Positions 11,938 to 25,111 of a stretch of 64,000 nucleotides of DNA are shown one piece after another (the stretch's first letter is position 1; each line of letters begins with the position of its first letter). A program made the translations under genes and the position numbers. The notes under the pieces are model-generated. The model did no database searches, had not been told where the DNA came from, and worked only from the letters and a program-made list of their open reading frames with translations. Location: positions 343,501 to 407,500 of the forward strand of contig JAQGDQ010000126.1 of assembly GCA_030141605.1 (NCBI GenBank), read 5' to 3'. Source of the DNA: Tubiluchus corallicola (lineage: Eukaryota; Priapulida; Priapulimorpha; Priapulimorphida; Tubiluchidae).

Positions 11938-12150
11938 TGCTCTATAAAATAAAATTCATTAAAGATTTATAAATTATTATAAATTATATCATTATTATAT
12001 GTCTTACGTAAATTTCTTAAGTTTCGTAACCGAAAATTGCATTCTTGTTAAATTTAAAAGAGCACTTCATATAGTTAAACTTGCCTTTGTTAAACGTTAG
12101 TCATTGTATGGAACTGAAAAATTTGTTGCTTTTACTTTTTATTTTATATT

Positions 12151-12495
12151 GTTACGGGGGTTAAATGCCATTTATTTTCGACCCTCTCTACATTGTGATG
12201 GCTCGATCCATTATGAAGCCATTGCATATTAGCACTGCATAGCAGCACGACATAACAGCTATAAGTAGCTGGTATGGAATGGTCCCGTCGGTTTAGTCGA
12301 CAGACGGACAGGTGCGTTTACCACCTAAGCACCTGTTCTGTAGTTACGATCAGAATGAGGAACACAGGAAAAGATTCTGGCTAGTTTTCATATTAATTTT
12401 CTGTTTAAATTTTTGTATTTCTTCAACATGGTTTGGCTGATCCAGATTTGAACGCTGATCGCCTCCCCAATAATAGGTTTGCGCATCACAAATAA
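12151..12495 (-). mobile_element. tRNA-derived SINE (family A), array unit 3
   Basis: Same copy as at 6670, duplicated with the unit. A short deletion removes about 5 bp near 12500. Confidence 0.65.
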
Positions 12496-12933
12496 TGAAT
12501 AAAAACAATTTTTTATACAACTAAAATAAATGTGGAGGACTTTCTGGGGCTGTGCGCAGCTACTTATTAAGTACCAACCAAAAAGTAAAAATCTACATGC
12601 ACATATACGCTGATGAACGCTAATCATTGTTATATCCTTGCAACGTCATTTTATTTATAAAAAAACTGTTTTTGAAATCGGCACGAAATGCAGATTTGCT
12701 GTTGTTGTTGGTGATGGTTTTATTGTCATATTTTTCTTTGAAGCTATCACAAGTCATAATGTTTATCGCACAACTCATAGTATTTATCGTAGAAGGCTGA
12801 AATTTTACATAGTCTTTTGTACAGACTTCTCAGTAGAGCCCTCGATTGGGTCCGTTAAGTGGATCAGCTAGATGAAGTATCCTGCTAAAAAAGTCACAAA
12901 ACGTTAAAGGAGGCACAATTAAAAAGAAATAAC

Positions 12934-13223
12934 CAGAACAGTAACTCTAGCCAAAATTAGTAACATTTTTCTTACTCAACATTATGACTTTGTTATGGGT
13001 CACATTGTTACATTGATTGTGGTTTCATTCTAATGCAAGCTTAATAATGATCTGATGATGATCTACCCTATTTACAACATCACTTGTTAAAGAATCCCGT
13101 TTTTTTCAGTTACTTGCTTATGAGTAACTTCATAGAGTCGTTCATTTCGCCGGGTTGTTGTTCTCGTTCTCGTCCACACTTATATATCAAACTTATCAAG
13201 AGAACTTGAATCTTGTTAATACT
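12934..13223. other. Right flank of the array
   Basis: Nothing recognisable. The sequence from 12934 on has no counterpart in the array units. Confidence 0.4.
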
Positions 13224-13465
13224 GTTACGGGGGCGAAATGCCATTTATTTTCGACCTCCGCCCACCACTACATTGTGATGATTCGATTCATTACGAAGCC
13301 ATTGTATATCAGCACTGCAAAGCAGCTATAAGTAGCTGGTATGGAATGACCTCGTTGGTTCAGTGGGCTGACCGGCAGGTGTGTTTTCCACTTCAGCACC
13401 TGCTCCGTAATGATAACCGGCATGGAGCACAATGGAGTAGATATCTGGCGAGTTACCTAATTCTA
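13224..13465 (-). mobile_element. SINE family A, truncated copy
   Basis: Shares the GTTACGGGGGCGAAATGCC start and the body (AGCAGCTATAAGTAGCTGGT) with the array SINEs, but diverges and lacks the B-box end. The 76-aa open frame over it is not a gene. Confidence 0.7.
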
Positions 13466-13549
13466 TAATTATTAGTGCTTTTATTACTGCTTTTTTACGT
13501 ATCCTTCACAAGTACGCCGCGAACTAGCGTATCAGCATCAGTCGCTCTT

Positions 13550-13870
13550 CGTTACAATACTAACATGTACTAACCTTCATAAAAACATTCTATATCACAA
13601 TGGTTTCTCACAAGTGTTTTAAAAAGGGAATAAATAGTACTAGCATGTAAATATTGATATTATTGTAATAATATTTATTGTTTTTTCATGATACACTAAC
13701 TGTATTTATACTAAAATTATATATAATTTATTATTTGTTATGTGTTTTTGCTACTATAGCTATAATGTAATAGCTCTGTTTTGTACTTTTGTATTTTGTT
13801 TTTGTTTTGCTGTACGTATGTCATTGTAATGTAATGTATATACAAATAAAATTCTAATTCTGTAATTCAA
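13550..13870 (+). mobile_element. Possible LINE 3' UTR and tail
   Basis: T-rich sequence ending in AAATAAAATTCTAATTCTG, resembling the short-repeat tail of CR1-type LINEs. No coding part is attached, so this is tentative. Confidence 0.35.
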
Positions 13871-13949
13871 ACCTTTCCTATTGGCACAGCTGAATTAGTC
13901 CTTGCTTGTGCTGAAAGACACTGTAAACGCTTATCTTGATAGAGCACAC

Positions 13950-15049
13950 CAGTTTACTGTTTTTTAATTGACTTTTCTAAAGCTTTCGTGCATGTAAATA
14001 TGTTAACGCTTTTTAAGAAACTTGAAAAACAGTGTTCTGTACTTTTGTCTGCTCTTCCCTTATGCTAAATGGATATCTAAATCAGCGCATATGTGCTATG
14101 TGGAACAAAACAAAATCATTCATCTTTTCTGCCACCAATGGAATAAAACAAGGCAGCGTTATCTCAGGTGTATTATTTGCAGTGTATTTTAATGATCTTA
14201 CAATCTCTCTAAAATATGCCAAAGTTGGGTGCGATTTAATAAACGTATTTACTGCGGTTTTAGGTTACGCTGATGACATTGCCCTTCTCGCCGCTACAGT
14301 TTTTGCCTTGAAAACAATGCTTAATGTGTGCCCAATACGCTATAGACCATGATATGCTTTTTAATGTACAAAAATCAAAATGTATTCTACTCCGTCGAAG
14401 TGAATCTGGACAGGTGCCCAAAATTGAAATTAATGGAATAGCGCTTAAATGGTATAATGAGATGTGTCATTTAGATCATAAAGTATCTTATGATTTAAAT
14501 CCAATTAATGATGCGTTACGGTGTCGTAATGATTTCATAGCTAGTGTTAATTCTATGCTTTGTTATTTTAAATCGATAACAAATAGACACGTTTTATTGA
14601 AATTGTTTCAATCATTTTGCTGCTCATTTTACGGTTGCTCGACTTTTAACTTATCTGACAAATGTATTAATGTTTTAAACGTTGAATTTAGAAAAGCTTT
14701 ACGTCGTGTTTTGTCGCTCCCGAAAAATTCTCACGTTAGCATGGCGCATTACATTGCTGAAATTAAACCTTTTATTAACCTAGCAACCAAACGGTCGCAA
14801 ACTTTGTATAGAAAGATTAATAATTTTGCAATCAGCTTACTTCATACTATATCCATTCTAAACCAGTATTCAAGTTTAACTACCCTTTGTAAAATTCGTA
14901 TTTTCTCTTGTGTAATGATTTGCGAACGTTATAGTGATCATGACATTGTTTCTTATGTATTATATCGGACTGCTCGTAGTGAATTTCTCATTCCCGGCTT
15001 TACAAACGAAGAAACAATATCAATGTTACTAACCATTTTAACTAACTAA
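13950..15049 (+). mobile_element. Non-LTR retrotransposon RT relic
   Basis: Plus-strand RT motifs: IDFSKAF near 13968, NGIKQGSVISGVLFAVYFNDL at about 14138-14200, GYADDIALLA at 14263-14292, then the thumb region (FNVQKSKCILLRR) in another frame from 14324. The rest of the C-terminal region is open to 15049 (241 residues from 14324). At least two frameshifts or stops (before 14032 and near 14330) disable it. The catalytic Asp-Asp pair is kept. It is not closely like the 2200-3830 element. Confidence 0.8.
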
Positions 15050-18000
15050 TATTTTGTTATTGTTACATGTCATGATCTTATGCTTCCATTGATCTAATTG
15101 TGCATCAAATTATATGTGCGAATAAGCATAGTAAATATATATTACACTGCATATTATAGGAATTTTCAAAGCTGAGAATATCGACGACGACCACACAAAT
15201 AAGTTTGTGTACTATTTCTTGAAAAATAAGATTATTTTCTCTAATTCTCTAATTATTCGCGAGCAGACTCATGCAAGCCACTATAACGTATCTTTGCACA
15301 AAGTCACAAAAATTAACAATATCGGAAGAGCATTGAATACGTTTGAAAGAATATGCAGAGAGAAAGAGAGAGAAAGAGAGTGAGTGAGTGACAGAATTAA
15401 AGGACTACAGAAAATTGCAGCTTGACCGAAATGAGCCTGCGAGTGTAATTTTAAAAGGCCGTAGCTCAGCTCACAGAGCCGCTAGATTGTTGCCCGGATT
15501 AATAACATGTACCAGTGTAAATAATTCATTCGTAAACAATATCGCGGCAAGATGGTTCTGAAGATTTATTTAGAAATAATAGGATGATTATCCCGTAGCA
15601 GTGAACCCGTAAAATTAGAAATATTGTGTCTTTTTGTACTGCAACGTTAACGTTAACTGAAATTTTTTAAATGTTTTACTTGTTGACATTTTCATTCGAG
15701 CAAAATGTCAAAACACCATACTGCGCTGGCACTGTCGTATAGTAACCGTCAAAAGTAAACTGAGTTCTTGCTGTTTGACCAAGTTTCCATCTCTTGCTGA
15801 ATAACTTTGCGTGCATATATCATCGCAAAAATGTGAACCAAGAAAGTGTTTTCCTCAGCTTTTCCATAATCACACAATTTGTCCTTTATTTCTCAAAAGT
15901 CTTCGCCCTCGTTGGGCGTCCTGTTTGTTGTAAAACTAAAGCAAATCAAAAGTTAAAATGTAGAATTACCCTACGTAGAACAATATGCTTGGTATAATTG
16001 TGGAAATAAGAAAAAATTAAATACCCTAACATAATTACAAAATTACGTTAAAATAGAAGAAAATAATTGAAACAACAATTCGTCCACTCAGCCAATTAAG
16101 GCAAAAATTAAGAAGAAAAATCTAATAGCTAATCAGTCTATTATACACTGATGAAATGTATAATAAAACACACTAAATTTGGCAAATCTCACAAAAATGG
16201 TGTATATATATCGAAAAAAATGGTATTTGATGCCAAACAGCTTTAAAGGGAGAGAGAGAGCCCGTTCTTGTCGTGCACGGTAAACACTACTTTTAGGTAT
16301 AATTTATTGCAGTAAGAAAAGTTGCATTACGCTTAAGCCTTAGTTTGTATTGATTCAATTTGCTCTTACCTGTGACTTGTATTAATTGTGCTGTGAAAAT
16401 AAACTAGCCAAAGAATAATCATTAGACAAACAGTAATGAATTGTATAAAATGTGGCCACACTACTAATACAGTTTACTAACAAAAAGTCCAAATTTAACT
16501 ACTGCACTTTAAATCAGATTCAAATTAAATTAAATTTCAAATCATAACAAAAATAGTCACATAATCCACAGCACTTTAAATCAGTAATTTCACATAATTA
16601 TAGGCCTATATCTTTAACAAAAAAGGACCACCTGTTGTGGTACCTACTGATAGGTGGTCACCGATGAGTGGTGACGCTTCTTTTTTATAGGCAAGGTTAA
16701 CCAAACGCATGGTTACACATGCATGAAGCATACCATCTAAATAATATCGTAAGGCCGCCAATGAAGCCAGGCTTGATTTATATTTTATATTAGGAAAATT
16801 GCAAGAACTTTTGATCTGGGAACTATAGAGTTACGTTTTTGTAGATAACGACACTCGTTAGCTTAATGATCACTTATTTCCACTATCACCTGTACAGGAT
16901 TTTTCGGCCCTAGCTGCAAAACAATAAAGTCGTATGTCGTCATTTGTAAGCGCTACAAATTTCCACTTTATCTGTCAAAACCATAAGCTATGGATACCAA
17001 GGTAAACAATGTGACTAGGTTACATTGTGACTAGGAAGAGTGACACTGATTAATGGGGGTGGGGGTGGGTGCAGGTGGTGACCCGAGAAATTGTACAAAA
17101 AATACAGACTCCTAGAAGTGTGTTTCTATAAAGGTAAACTTTAGGTTTCAGACCCACCCTACCCAGCATTTGTTTGCGACACTATACCAGGTGAGAGGTT
17201 TAAGATCCTCCAGCTTTCACTAAAAGCTCGAGCCTGGGAGAAAGCGAATGTGTGAGTCATTGAATTCAATACGTAAGAGTAGAGCGTAACATCTTTGGCA
17301 TCCGTATTAAAATCATTTAAAAAGTTGTATGTAATTTTAGACCTTAAAAGCATGTGGATGTGCACTGTAAGAAAGAAACATTCTTATAGGAAAGGCATCA
17401 AGATAAGTTACATTTTTAAATTTACTTCAATCCATATGTAACAGTAAGAAGCCAGTATTATAAATTCAAGTCGAATCAAGCGCGATTAAACCGATTTCAG
17501 GTAACTAGTGTCACCTAGTAGTGGGTCCTGCAAATTCAAATAGCTCAACTGCTGCGAACTATAGTTGCGTTTTGTCTGCAGGTTTGAAAAGTGAAGAAGA
17601 AAAGTGTCTTGATGCTTGAGACTTTTTGTGGCCGAAGGTACCACTTGTGGTCGTGAATGTATTGCGCTTTTGCGCTCTTTTTCTTATCCAGACACAAAAT
17701 GATTGTAGCTGTACCGTAGTACTATCGCGAAACTTATTCGTTTTATCCTGCAGTAACTATAGCTCCAGCGCGGACACATCAAAATTTCCACTTGAAAGAA
17801 ATTGTGTAAATTATTAGTTTTACTTAGTTGTTTCTCTCTAAAAGTAAAAATTGATAAAATGGCTATAAGGAAGAATGGTAGCAACTGGACTCTATAAACT
17901 TTCAACTTTGCAAAGTTTAACTTTTAACCACCAAGAAATAAATATTTGACTAAAAACGCCGTCAGTTGAATAAAGTTCAAACAAATTCATCTCAGCAGTA

Positions 18001-19379
18001 ATAATCCCATCAAATAAATCCCATAAATAAAATTATTCGTCAAAATCGTTTCACTGTGTCACAAAAATCGGCACATTTCAATCACATTATTGCAAAAAGT
18101 TACATACTTTTACATACCAAAAACATGTTCCCGCTGTCGTACCTGATATTGTTATTTGATTCAACTTTAAACTATTTTTGCGTTTATTGCTACCTGTGTC
18201 GAAGCAGTTTACACATAAACTGAATTAGTGGTGAAAAAATGGACTCTACATTTACAATGAATTGTAGACGATGTGGAAAAATTTTTGGTTACTATAGTTC
18301 TGCTTAGTTTTCTTTCCACTCAAGCAGACACAGGTCTTAACTCTTAACTACACCACAAACAAAGGAAAATTTGCAAAGCTATAAACACTCGGAAGGCTGG
18401 TGAACACGGCGGTGACTCGAATGTTTCATGAGCACTCCACATAGAATTTCACTGTAGAGAGAAAGTATGGCATCATTATTAGCTATAAAAAGAAACTCGC
18501 ACGACTCCATGTCGTTCAGCACAGACGTTCTTATTCAATTACTCATATAATATTCCGTTTTTGCATGGCATTCGATTTACGGTTTAAAGCAGGGTATGGC
18601 ACAGTTTAAAAAAACTGCGAAAACAGACAAAATGCAGAGCGTACACTGCATTGTGTCCATTTGTAGCCCCCTCTGATACGTTTTATACATCACACAGGTA
18701 AGTTGTGTTTTACCTGTGTGAAACAGTCGGCTTGTGTTAGCCTTAGATCGGATCACCGTACTAAGTTATATGTAAGAAAAATAATCTATGCTTTCGTAAT
18801 AAGACAACTATGATCACTATGGTTCCGCGTAAAAAGGGATTATAATTAACAATACCCAAAATGTATGGTGCTTATAGTGCTTGGATATTATTTTTTGTTC
18901 TTAAGCTGATATAGTTAATTTACATAACACAAAGCTATCTTATAACTGAAAGTTACAGGCAGAATGTAATGGGTGACATAATAACATGATCTTTTTTGAG
19001 TACTTATGCAAAATTCAGTTAGGTTCCTCAAGAAAAGTGGGTTGTGCCTCCCGCGAAATCTAAACAGGTCTACTACTCTTACCGGATGAACTACCTAACC
19101 GTTACCTGTCTGACCTCTGTTGCGTTTTATTGTCTTAATATAAAGAAGGATAAATTTTTCGAGAAGACGAGCGAAAAACGCAAATTCATTGTATTTGATT
19201 TGACACATTTTACGAAATAATTATTGCATCGCCATCATTATTTTCATGAGCGTCGTCACTACTAGCATCGTTAATGTACTTACCATCATCATCGTCGTCA
19301 TCATCATCGTCATCATCATCATCACCATCATCATCGGAAAACATCTTAACACTATTTTTCAGTTTCAGTATTAAAGCCG
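15050..19379. other. Unassigned AT-rich DNA
   Basis: No convincing gene. Small items: a GA-rich run at 15355-15390; an 8-bp inverted repeat GACCACCT/AGGTGGTC around 16626-16660; a G-rich run near 17054-17075; an ATC-type microsatellite at about 19285-19335. Short open frames here (60-73 aa) show no recognisable domain. Confidence 0.4.
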
Positions 19380-19985
19380 AATCCAACCTTAAACTGTAGG
19401 TCAAAACAATCTACTCTTTAAAATATTGAAAGGAAACATATTATTTTTTAAAGAGTGACTTATATTTATGTGAAATAATTATTACAACGCAAACGTAGTT
19501 TCGCGTTCACGCCACTAGTTCCTCGATGTTACATACATTATGCCATTCTCTAGTTAGACGGGCACTAACGCCTGCATTTCGAAAACGTGTTGCACAAAAA
19601 CAGGTGTTCTACCTCTCAGTTCAGATGTGTTCGTTTGCGCCGTACTGCATAAGTTCGATAGCTTATACGTGAGCACAGCGGCAAATTTGAAATTGAGTTT
19701 TTATCTTAAAACTTGCCGAGTTTTAGTGTAAGACACCGAATCTCTTACAGTAGAACAGTACTTCAATCTTCGCTTTAACAAACACGTGCAATACGCCCGT
19801 GGAATATTTTTGCTGTTGCAAATTATGGTCGTTTGTGATGTCATCAATAGACATTTCAATCCATTATTTAACTATCCGGACCACTTTTCAAGTATTACGG
19901 GTGTTAAAATGTATACTTCTTACCCTGCATGAAAATAGAATAGTATATGAAAAATCACCCTGTCTTCCTTTAACATCTTAGGCAA
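19380..19985. repeat. Unclassified ~600-bp dispersed repeat, copy 1
   Basis: Diverged but collinear with 27565-28255. Shared blocks include cttaaact(g/a)ta(g)-tcaaaacaat, tttcgcgttcacg, gacaccgaatctcttaca, aaacacgtgcaa, and ggtgttaaaatgtatact followed by tttcctttaacatc. No protein-coding capacity or terminal repeat was recognised. Confidence 0.75.
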
Positions 19986-20459
19986 CGTATGTCACGTACT
20001 TCGCATTGTCTCGTTGCTAGCCTCAGTATGTAATTAGTCTTGTTATGCTGCGTGACTGAATCTAACAGAAATTCAATAGCTCGCCATTTTCGAAGTAGAG
20101 AGGCGTTTCGAGAAGAACAGCTTGATCTTTTGGTAGCTGTTCTTTTGTTTCAGGTTATCCAGCTGTTCCTCTGTTAACGGGAGTACACGTGTCAGCCACC
20201 CTTCAGCTAGACGCTGGGTGATGTCAAAACTCTCCCTCGCAATCTTGAAATCGAGTCTTGTACAACAGAAAAAGTGGCTATACATTATAGTTTAATATCT
20301 TAAGCAAACAGCAAATAATAATGAGATTACTCTTAGATTTGAAAAGTTTCTAACACTTGAGAGCAAATTTTCAATGCATGGTTGCTGTCCATAGTAGTAG
20401 TGCAGAAAAGTTCACACTAGCGTATTTTCTTCTAATTTCACTAGTCAAGTTACAGTTCG

Positions 20460-21525
20460 TTAATACATGTTTCTCTCCGCACGAGCATAGTCTTTTGTTT
20501 CTATCTTCACCATCCTAACTGGTCACAATTTTTAAGAAATGTGCTTGCAGCCTTAGCCGAGAGAAATCTATGCAATATTTTTCTATAGTATTCTCTGGTA
20601 TGTTTGGGATTTTCAAGTCCGGGTTATATTCCTTATAAACTATGCGGTTGGTAGAACTAGGGCTGAAAATTTTCTCCTTTAGTAAGTTGTATTGCTGTAC
20701 ACAGTACACTTTCTCATTGACTTCTTGTAAGTTGTATTGCTGTGCACAGTACACTTTTTCATTGACCTCTGGTAAGTTGTATTGCTGTGCACAGTACACT
20801 TTTTCATTGACCTCTGGTAAGTTGTATTGCTGTGCACAGTACACTTTCTCATTGACTTCTGGTAAATTTCTTAAACATTTTACTAAGTCACTATTACACT
20901 GACTCGCTACTTCGTATGCTTCGAATAATGTCTGATGCTTCGCAGGAGAGTCAGGATGCTTCTCAGGATGTTTCTCTTCCTACACAGACGCATTTGCCTA
21001 CATTTGGCCCATGTAGAGAAAGTTAGATAGCCAGTTTCCAACAGCACTAGATCATTGCATGTTGCCTGTTTTACAGATTTGATAAGTTTGACATTAGGCA
21101 TAAGGCTTTTCAAATCAATATTCCATGCTTCGGCACTATAAAAGACACCTGCTAATAATGCGCTGTCCAAAACCTTTTTCTTTATCCAGTACGGATAGTC
21201 ATTGTTCTTACTGATAAATGCGTGTAATTTTAATGTCGGAATTTTTATTCTCAAGATGTTTTGCAATAACTGTGCTCATCTTTGCATTTTCCTTTGTCAT
21301 AGCATCACGATATGTATATGTATTAGTGTGTTTTATCACAACATTGTCGACAGTTAGTGGTAATCTGTCTTGGTCACCACCACCTATAACCATGCTCATG
21401 CAACAGTTTTTGCAGAATTGTAATAACGTCTGCATCTTTTCGATATCTTTTCTTTCCGTTGATGCCACAATGGCCGTATCATCCATCACAATACATCCCA
21501 GTACGCTTTTCGCCAGTCTATACAT
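20460..21525 (-). mobile_element. Non-LTR retrotransposon ORF2 C-terminal part, with internal minisatellite
   Basis: Minus strand from 21525: RT palm motif MDDTAIVAST, then DRLPLTVDNVVIKHTNTYTY, then in another frame KKKVLDSALLAGVFYSAEAWN, QATCNDLVLLETGYLTF. Near 20520 it continues with ENTIEKYCIDFSRLRLQAHFLKIVTS and Cys residues (RLCSCGEKH). This is the familiar end of a LINE ORF2. A frameshift near 21250 breaks it. A 45-bp in-frame repeat sits between the thumb and the terminal region. Confidence 0.8.
20683..20862 (-). repeat. 45-bp minisatellite, 4 copies, in frame within LINE ORF2
   Basis: Four head-to-tail units start at 20683, 20728, 20773 and 20818. Read on the minus strand each gives the 15-residue peptide NLPEVNEKVYCAQQY with few changes. 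Because 45 is a multiple of 3 the ORF2 frame stays open. Confidence 0.95.
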
Positions 21526-21529
21526 TTGA

Positions 21530-21799
21530 GCGATAGCGTTAGTATTACGTATCTCGTAGCATTACATATTTACATTAATATTTATATATACAACAGTGCT
21601 AATTTGTTACTTTTGAAACCTTACGTCGTTGACGTCAACGTTCGAAATAATCTGAAATGAAAAAAGAGAAAATCTAAAGCCTATTTAAATAATTTTTTAT
21701 ACGATTTAGAAAGAAATATGCATGATGATACTTTTAACTCATTTGAAACTAGTTAGGGTTTCATTAATTTAAACTGCAAATAAAGCCAAAATTAATTGA
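21530..21799. other. Unassigned AT-rich spacer
   Basis: Nothing recognisable. Confidence 0.3.
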
Positions 21800-22904
21800 C
21801 ATGGCTTTTATTCAGACACAACATTTGCAACGTTTCGACATACCCTATGCATATCATTTTATTCATACTTGTGGTACAATCACGTCAAGCAAACAAACAG
21901 ATCAACAAGTAGAATAACAGAATAACATTAATTAACAAGATTAGTAAGCAATGTGAATATATATACAATTAAGAGAGAGAGTAAGATGTGTTAGTATGGC
22001 ATACAATTCATTCCATGTCGAAACAATTACGTTGTAGAGCCCATATAACTTCTTCAATGAAATTTACTGTATTTGTATTTGTAGTTGTTCTTTACTAGCA
22101 TTACTTCTTACATCTAACGTACAGGAAAAAACTTCAGAACGAAAATTTTCATTTGCGTGAAAAGTTTTATACTCGTTACAAATAGATAACAAATTACAAC
22201 CATTATAGAAGAGGCATGAAATCGAGAACTATGTGCAAGGCAATTGGCTATTTGATTTTCATTATATAAGCAACTGTGGTAAAATTTAACAAATCGTTTT
22301 TGAAATTTGTTAAAGTGGAGGAAACAATATCATATCTAAAAGGAAGACAGTATCTGTGTGATCTAAACGGCAAATTCCTATGTCCTGATCACACGACAAC
22401 CCACCTAAATAAAAGATAAAAAAGAATAAAATTACAGTGAAAAAGATACAAAAATCAACATTATGACAAGCAAACAAGACAAATACTAAATTATAAACTT
22501 ATATATCGTGAGGTACAAATGAAAAAATATAAAGTTATGTTACTCCAGCACAATTCATTCTTTGATCAATGCGTGTGGGGCTTCACATCAAAAATCACGA
22601 ACAACATTGTAAACGGCAGAGAAGAAAGTTGATCAGAGCTTAGTGATCAACTTCCTTCTCTGCCCCTCGAATTATTTTTTGAGGTACACGTATTTATTTT
22701 TTTCTTTATAACTTTACGTTTTCTGTCATTTGGCCTTGCACCACACGATATGTAAGTTTGCAATTTTGTATTTGTCTTCTTTGCTTGTCATAATGTTGAT
22801 TTTTGAATCTTTTACACTGTACTTTTATTTAGGTGGGTTGTTGCGTGATTATGACATAGAGTATGTCGAAAAGTTGCAAATGTTGTGATTGAATAAAAGC
22901 CATG
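21800..22904. mobile_element. Foldback element with ~57-bp inverted ends (possible Penelope-derived)
   Basis: 21800-21856 is inverted relative to 22845-22904: both read ...TATGTCGAAA(A/C)-GTTGCAAATGTTGTG...GAATAAAAGCCATG toward the ends. Inside, 22381-22500 is inverted relative to about 22735-22858 (ACCCACCTAAATAAAAG against CTTTTATTTAGGTGGGT). A 21-bp inverted pair with one mismatch and an 8-nt loop forms the centre (22615-22635 with 22644-22664). No coding sequence. Confidence 0.75.
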
Positions 22905-24279
22905 TTTTTGCTTAAGTGTGTATCAGTAATCATTTTCATAGTGAGAATTCGTTTTCCTCATCACAAATAAGATTAAAAAAGAAGTTAATTTAATAATAAG
23001 CCATACCTAACAAAATTTTTATTTTATCACAGCAACATAATTTTGACTTATATAACATCATTTCACATATTACATTTACACATATTACATTTCACAAAAT
23101 AACAAAATACGTAAGCAAAAAGCTGTAGATTATGAACCTGACAAGTGCCAAATAGTCCTCGCGTACAGAACCGCTTAGCTTATATACGACCGGACAAACT
23201 TCAATCTGAACATAAAATTAGTAATTCAAATGAACGGAAATTCAACGATTTGCATGTCAACATTAACTTCTTATGATGAATTTTGCATGTAAGAAACGGA
23301 CAAGTCTACGTACAAAAAAACGGGAGTATAAATCAAACCTTACATAAACTTTATGAAGAAGAAGCGGCCAATGCATACGAAGTCAGGTGATCAGGCCAGC
23401 ATAAAGTCATGTAAAGAAACCACGTGGTAACCACAGATTGACCTGCATGAATTATTATTACAGAAAACACTAAGCAAATAAGTCTATTAAATGCATTTTT
23501 AAGTAAAAGAAAAAGATTTAGAATGAGTAAAACTGTATTGTTAATCAAAAAATATAAAAAATAAAAAAAAATTAGAAAAAGCTAGAATTCAATTCACGAT
23601 ATATGTGCCTTGACACCGGTTTCGTAACAGTACATAAATAAAAAATCCCACAGAATTTGTTTTTTATTGATTGTAACTATTCTTTGAGTTAATCTATAAA
23701 TTTGCATTATGTGTCCTCTCTGTTTCTCATTGTAGAATTTCTCATGTCAGTGGATTGACCTTTTAATAATATTAAAAATTTGTTCAATGTATTTTCTGCC
23801 ATACCAAATGGCAATAATAATTTTGTCTTTATAATGAGTAGTCAAGATGTCGAATTATGCAAGATTTTTGCAGCTTTTCGAACTAGTAACCAGTTATTGT
23901 CTTAATTAAAATCTAGATACAATTGTGGAAAGAATTATCAATACCGCTTTATGTAACACTGTTGTTATAACTATTTTTAACATTTGAATGAATGAATTGT
24001 TATTTTTTGTACGCTCGTGCCACAATATTCCTTTGTAAGGCGATTTTGTCTCTGTTAAACGTTTCTTTCAATGTTAATTAAATCTGTTTTGTTTATTTGT
24101 TTGTAATGCAATGTACTGTGGTTCAATAAGCAAACACACATATCATTAGTAATTTCAGTTTAGAAATTTAGATGGGGTGATTACAATTAGAAATTATTTT
24201 GAAAAGAGAGAAACAACTTTAGTGTGTTTTGTGTCTATAAACCTTCCCGACAGGTCAAAAGCTAAAAACTTCTAACAAC
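22905..24279. other. Unassigned AT-rich DNA
   Basis: No gene. The end (about 23990-24145) is T/G-rich and resembles a LINE 3' UTR, but no coding part is joined to it. Confidence 0.3.
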
Positions 24280-24425
24280 GTTGTGGAAAAGTGATGGCAG
24301 GATTAAATGAAAGAAAACCATTTGTGTTTGGGGATTTCAACCTGGCCGTGATGTCTTGTGATAGCCGCTGCCCTATTGCTGATTTCATAGCTGCGAAATT
24401 TATTGTTCTCAGCCTGTGTAAGCGT
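24280..24425 (+). mobile_element. Possible LINE endonuclease relic
   Basis: The frame reads KPFVFGDFNLAVMSCDS. GDFN is the conserved motif of LINE apurinic-type endonucleases. Flanking support is weak. Confidence 0.3.
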
Positions 24426-25111
24426 ATATCCATTTATTAACAAACCCGATTACTGCATATAATGCAACATTAAAATAAATAGTTATTACACAAATAATGC
24501 TCAGCTGAAAACTACGTACTACCTCTTCCAAACAGTCACAAAGATAGAATGATATTTATGATATGTCATTAAAATATTCCATAGAAATGAAAATTAATTC
24601 TTTTATAAATTTCGACATATTGCTATTGCAAATCTATTTTAGTCATTTAATAGTGATATCTGATTCGTGAAAGATCATTTTACAGTCTATTTCGCCTCTT
24701 TAATCGACTCTTACTGTTGTTGGAATACCGTGGGGGCAAACATGTCTATAAAACTTTACGTAAATTTAAAGAGATAATATAATCCTTATATAAAATTATA
24801 TAAAGTTATTTATCATGCAATATTAATTGTCAATTGCCGTACGAATAATTAAATTTTATATTAACGAGTGCGTGATGCCACAGATAATAAAACTGTTTAT
24901 TACACGTCTAGTTATTGAGCTCTGCCATTCCACACCTTTCTAATAAGTGGCAGCAGCTAACCTGCTTCAGCCAGATTCAACTGGTCATGCGCACTGGCTA
25001 CTCAGCAACACTCAGAGGTACAAGTTTCATTATTGTCTTGGCTTCTATCACCGTTAACAGCAACCAAGAGTAATTGTGTCCAAATGTGTTGTTAAAACAA
25101 AACTGAACACA
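24426..25111. other. 5' flank of the receptor gene
   Basis: AT-rich; presumably holds the promoter and 5' UTR. A tiny upstream reading frame (ATG TGT TGT TAA) lies at 25084-25095, 16 bp before the receptor start. No confident core promoter element can be named. Confidence 0.35.
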
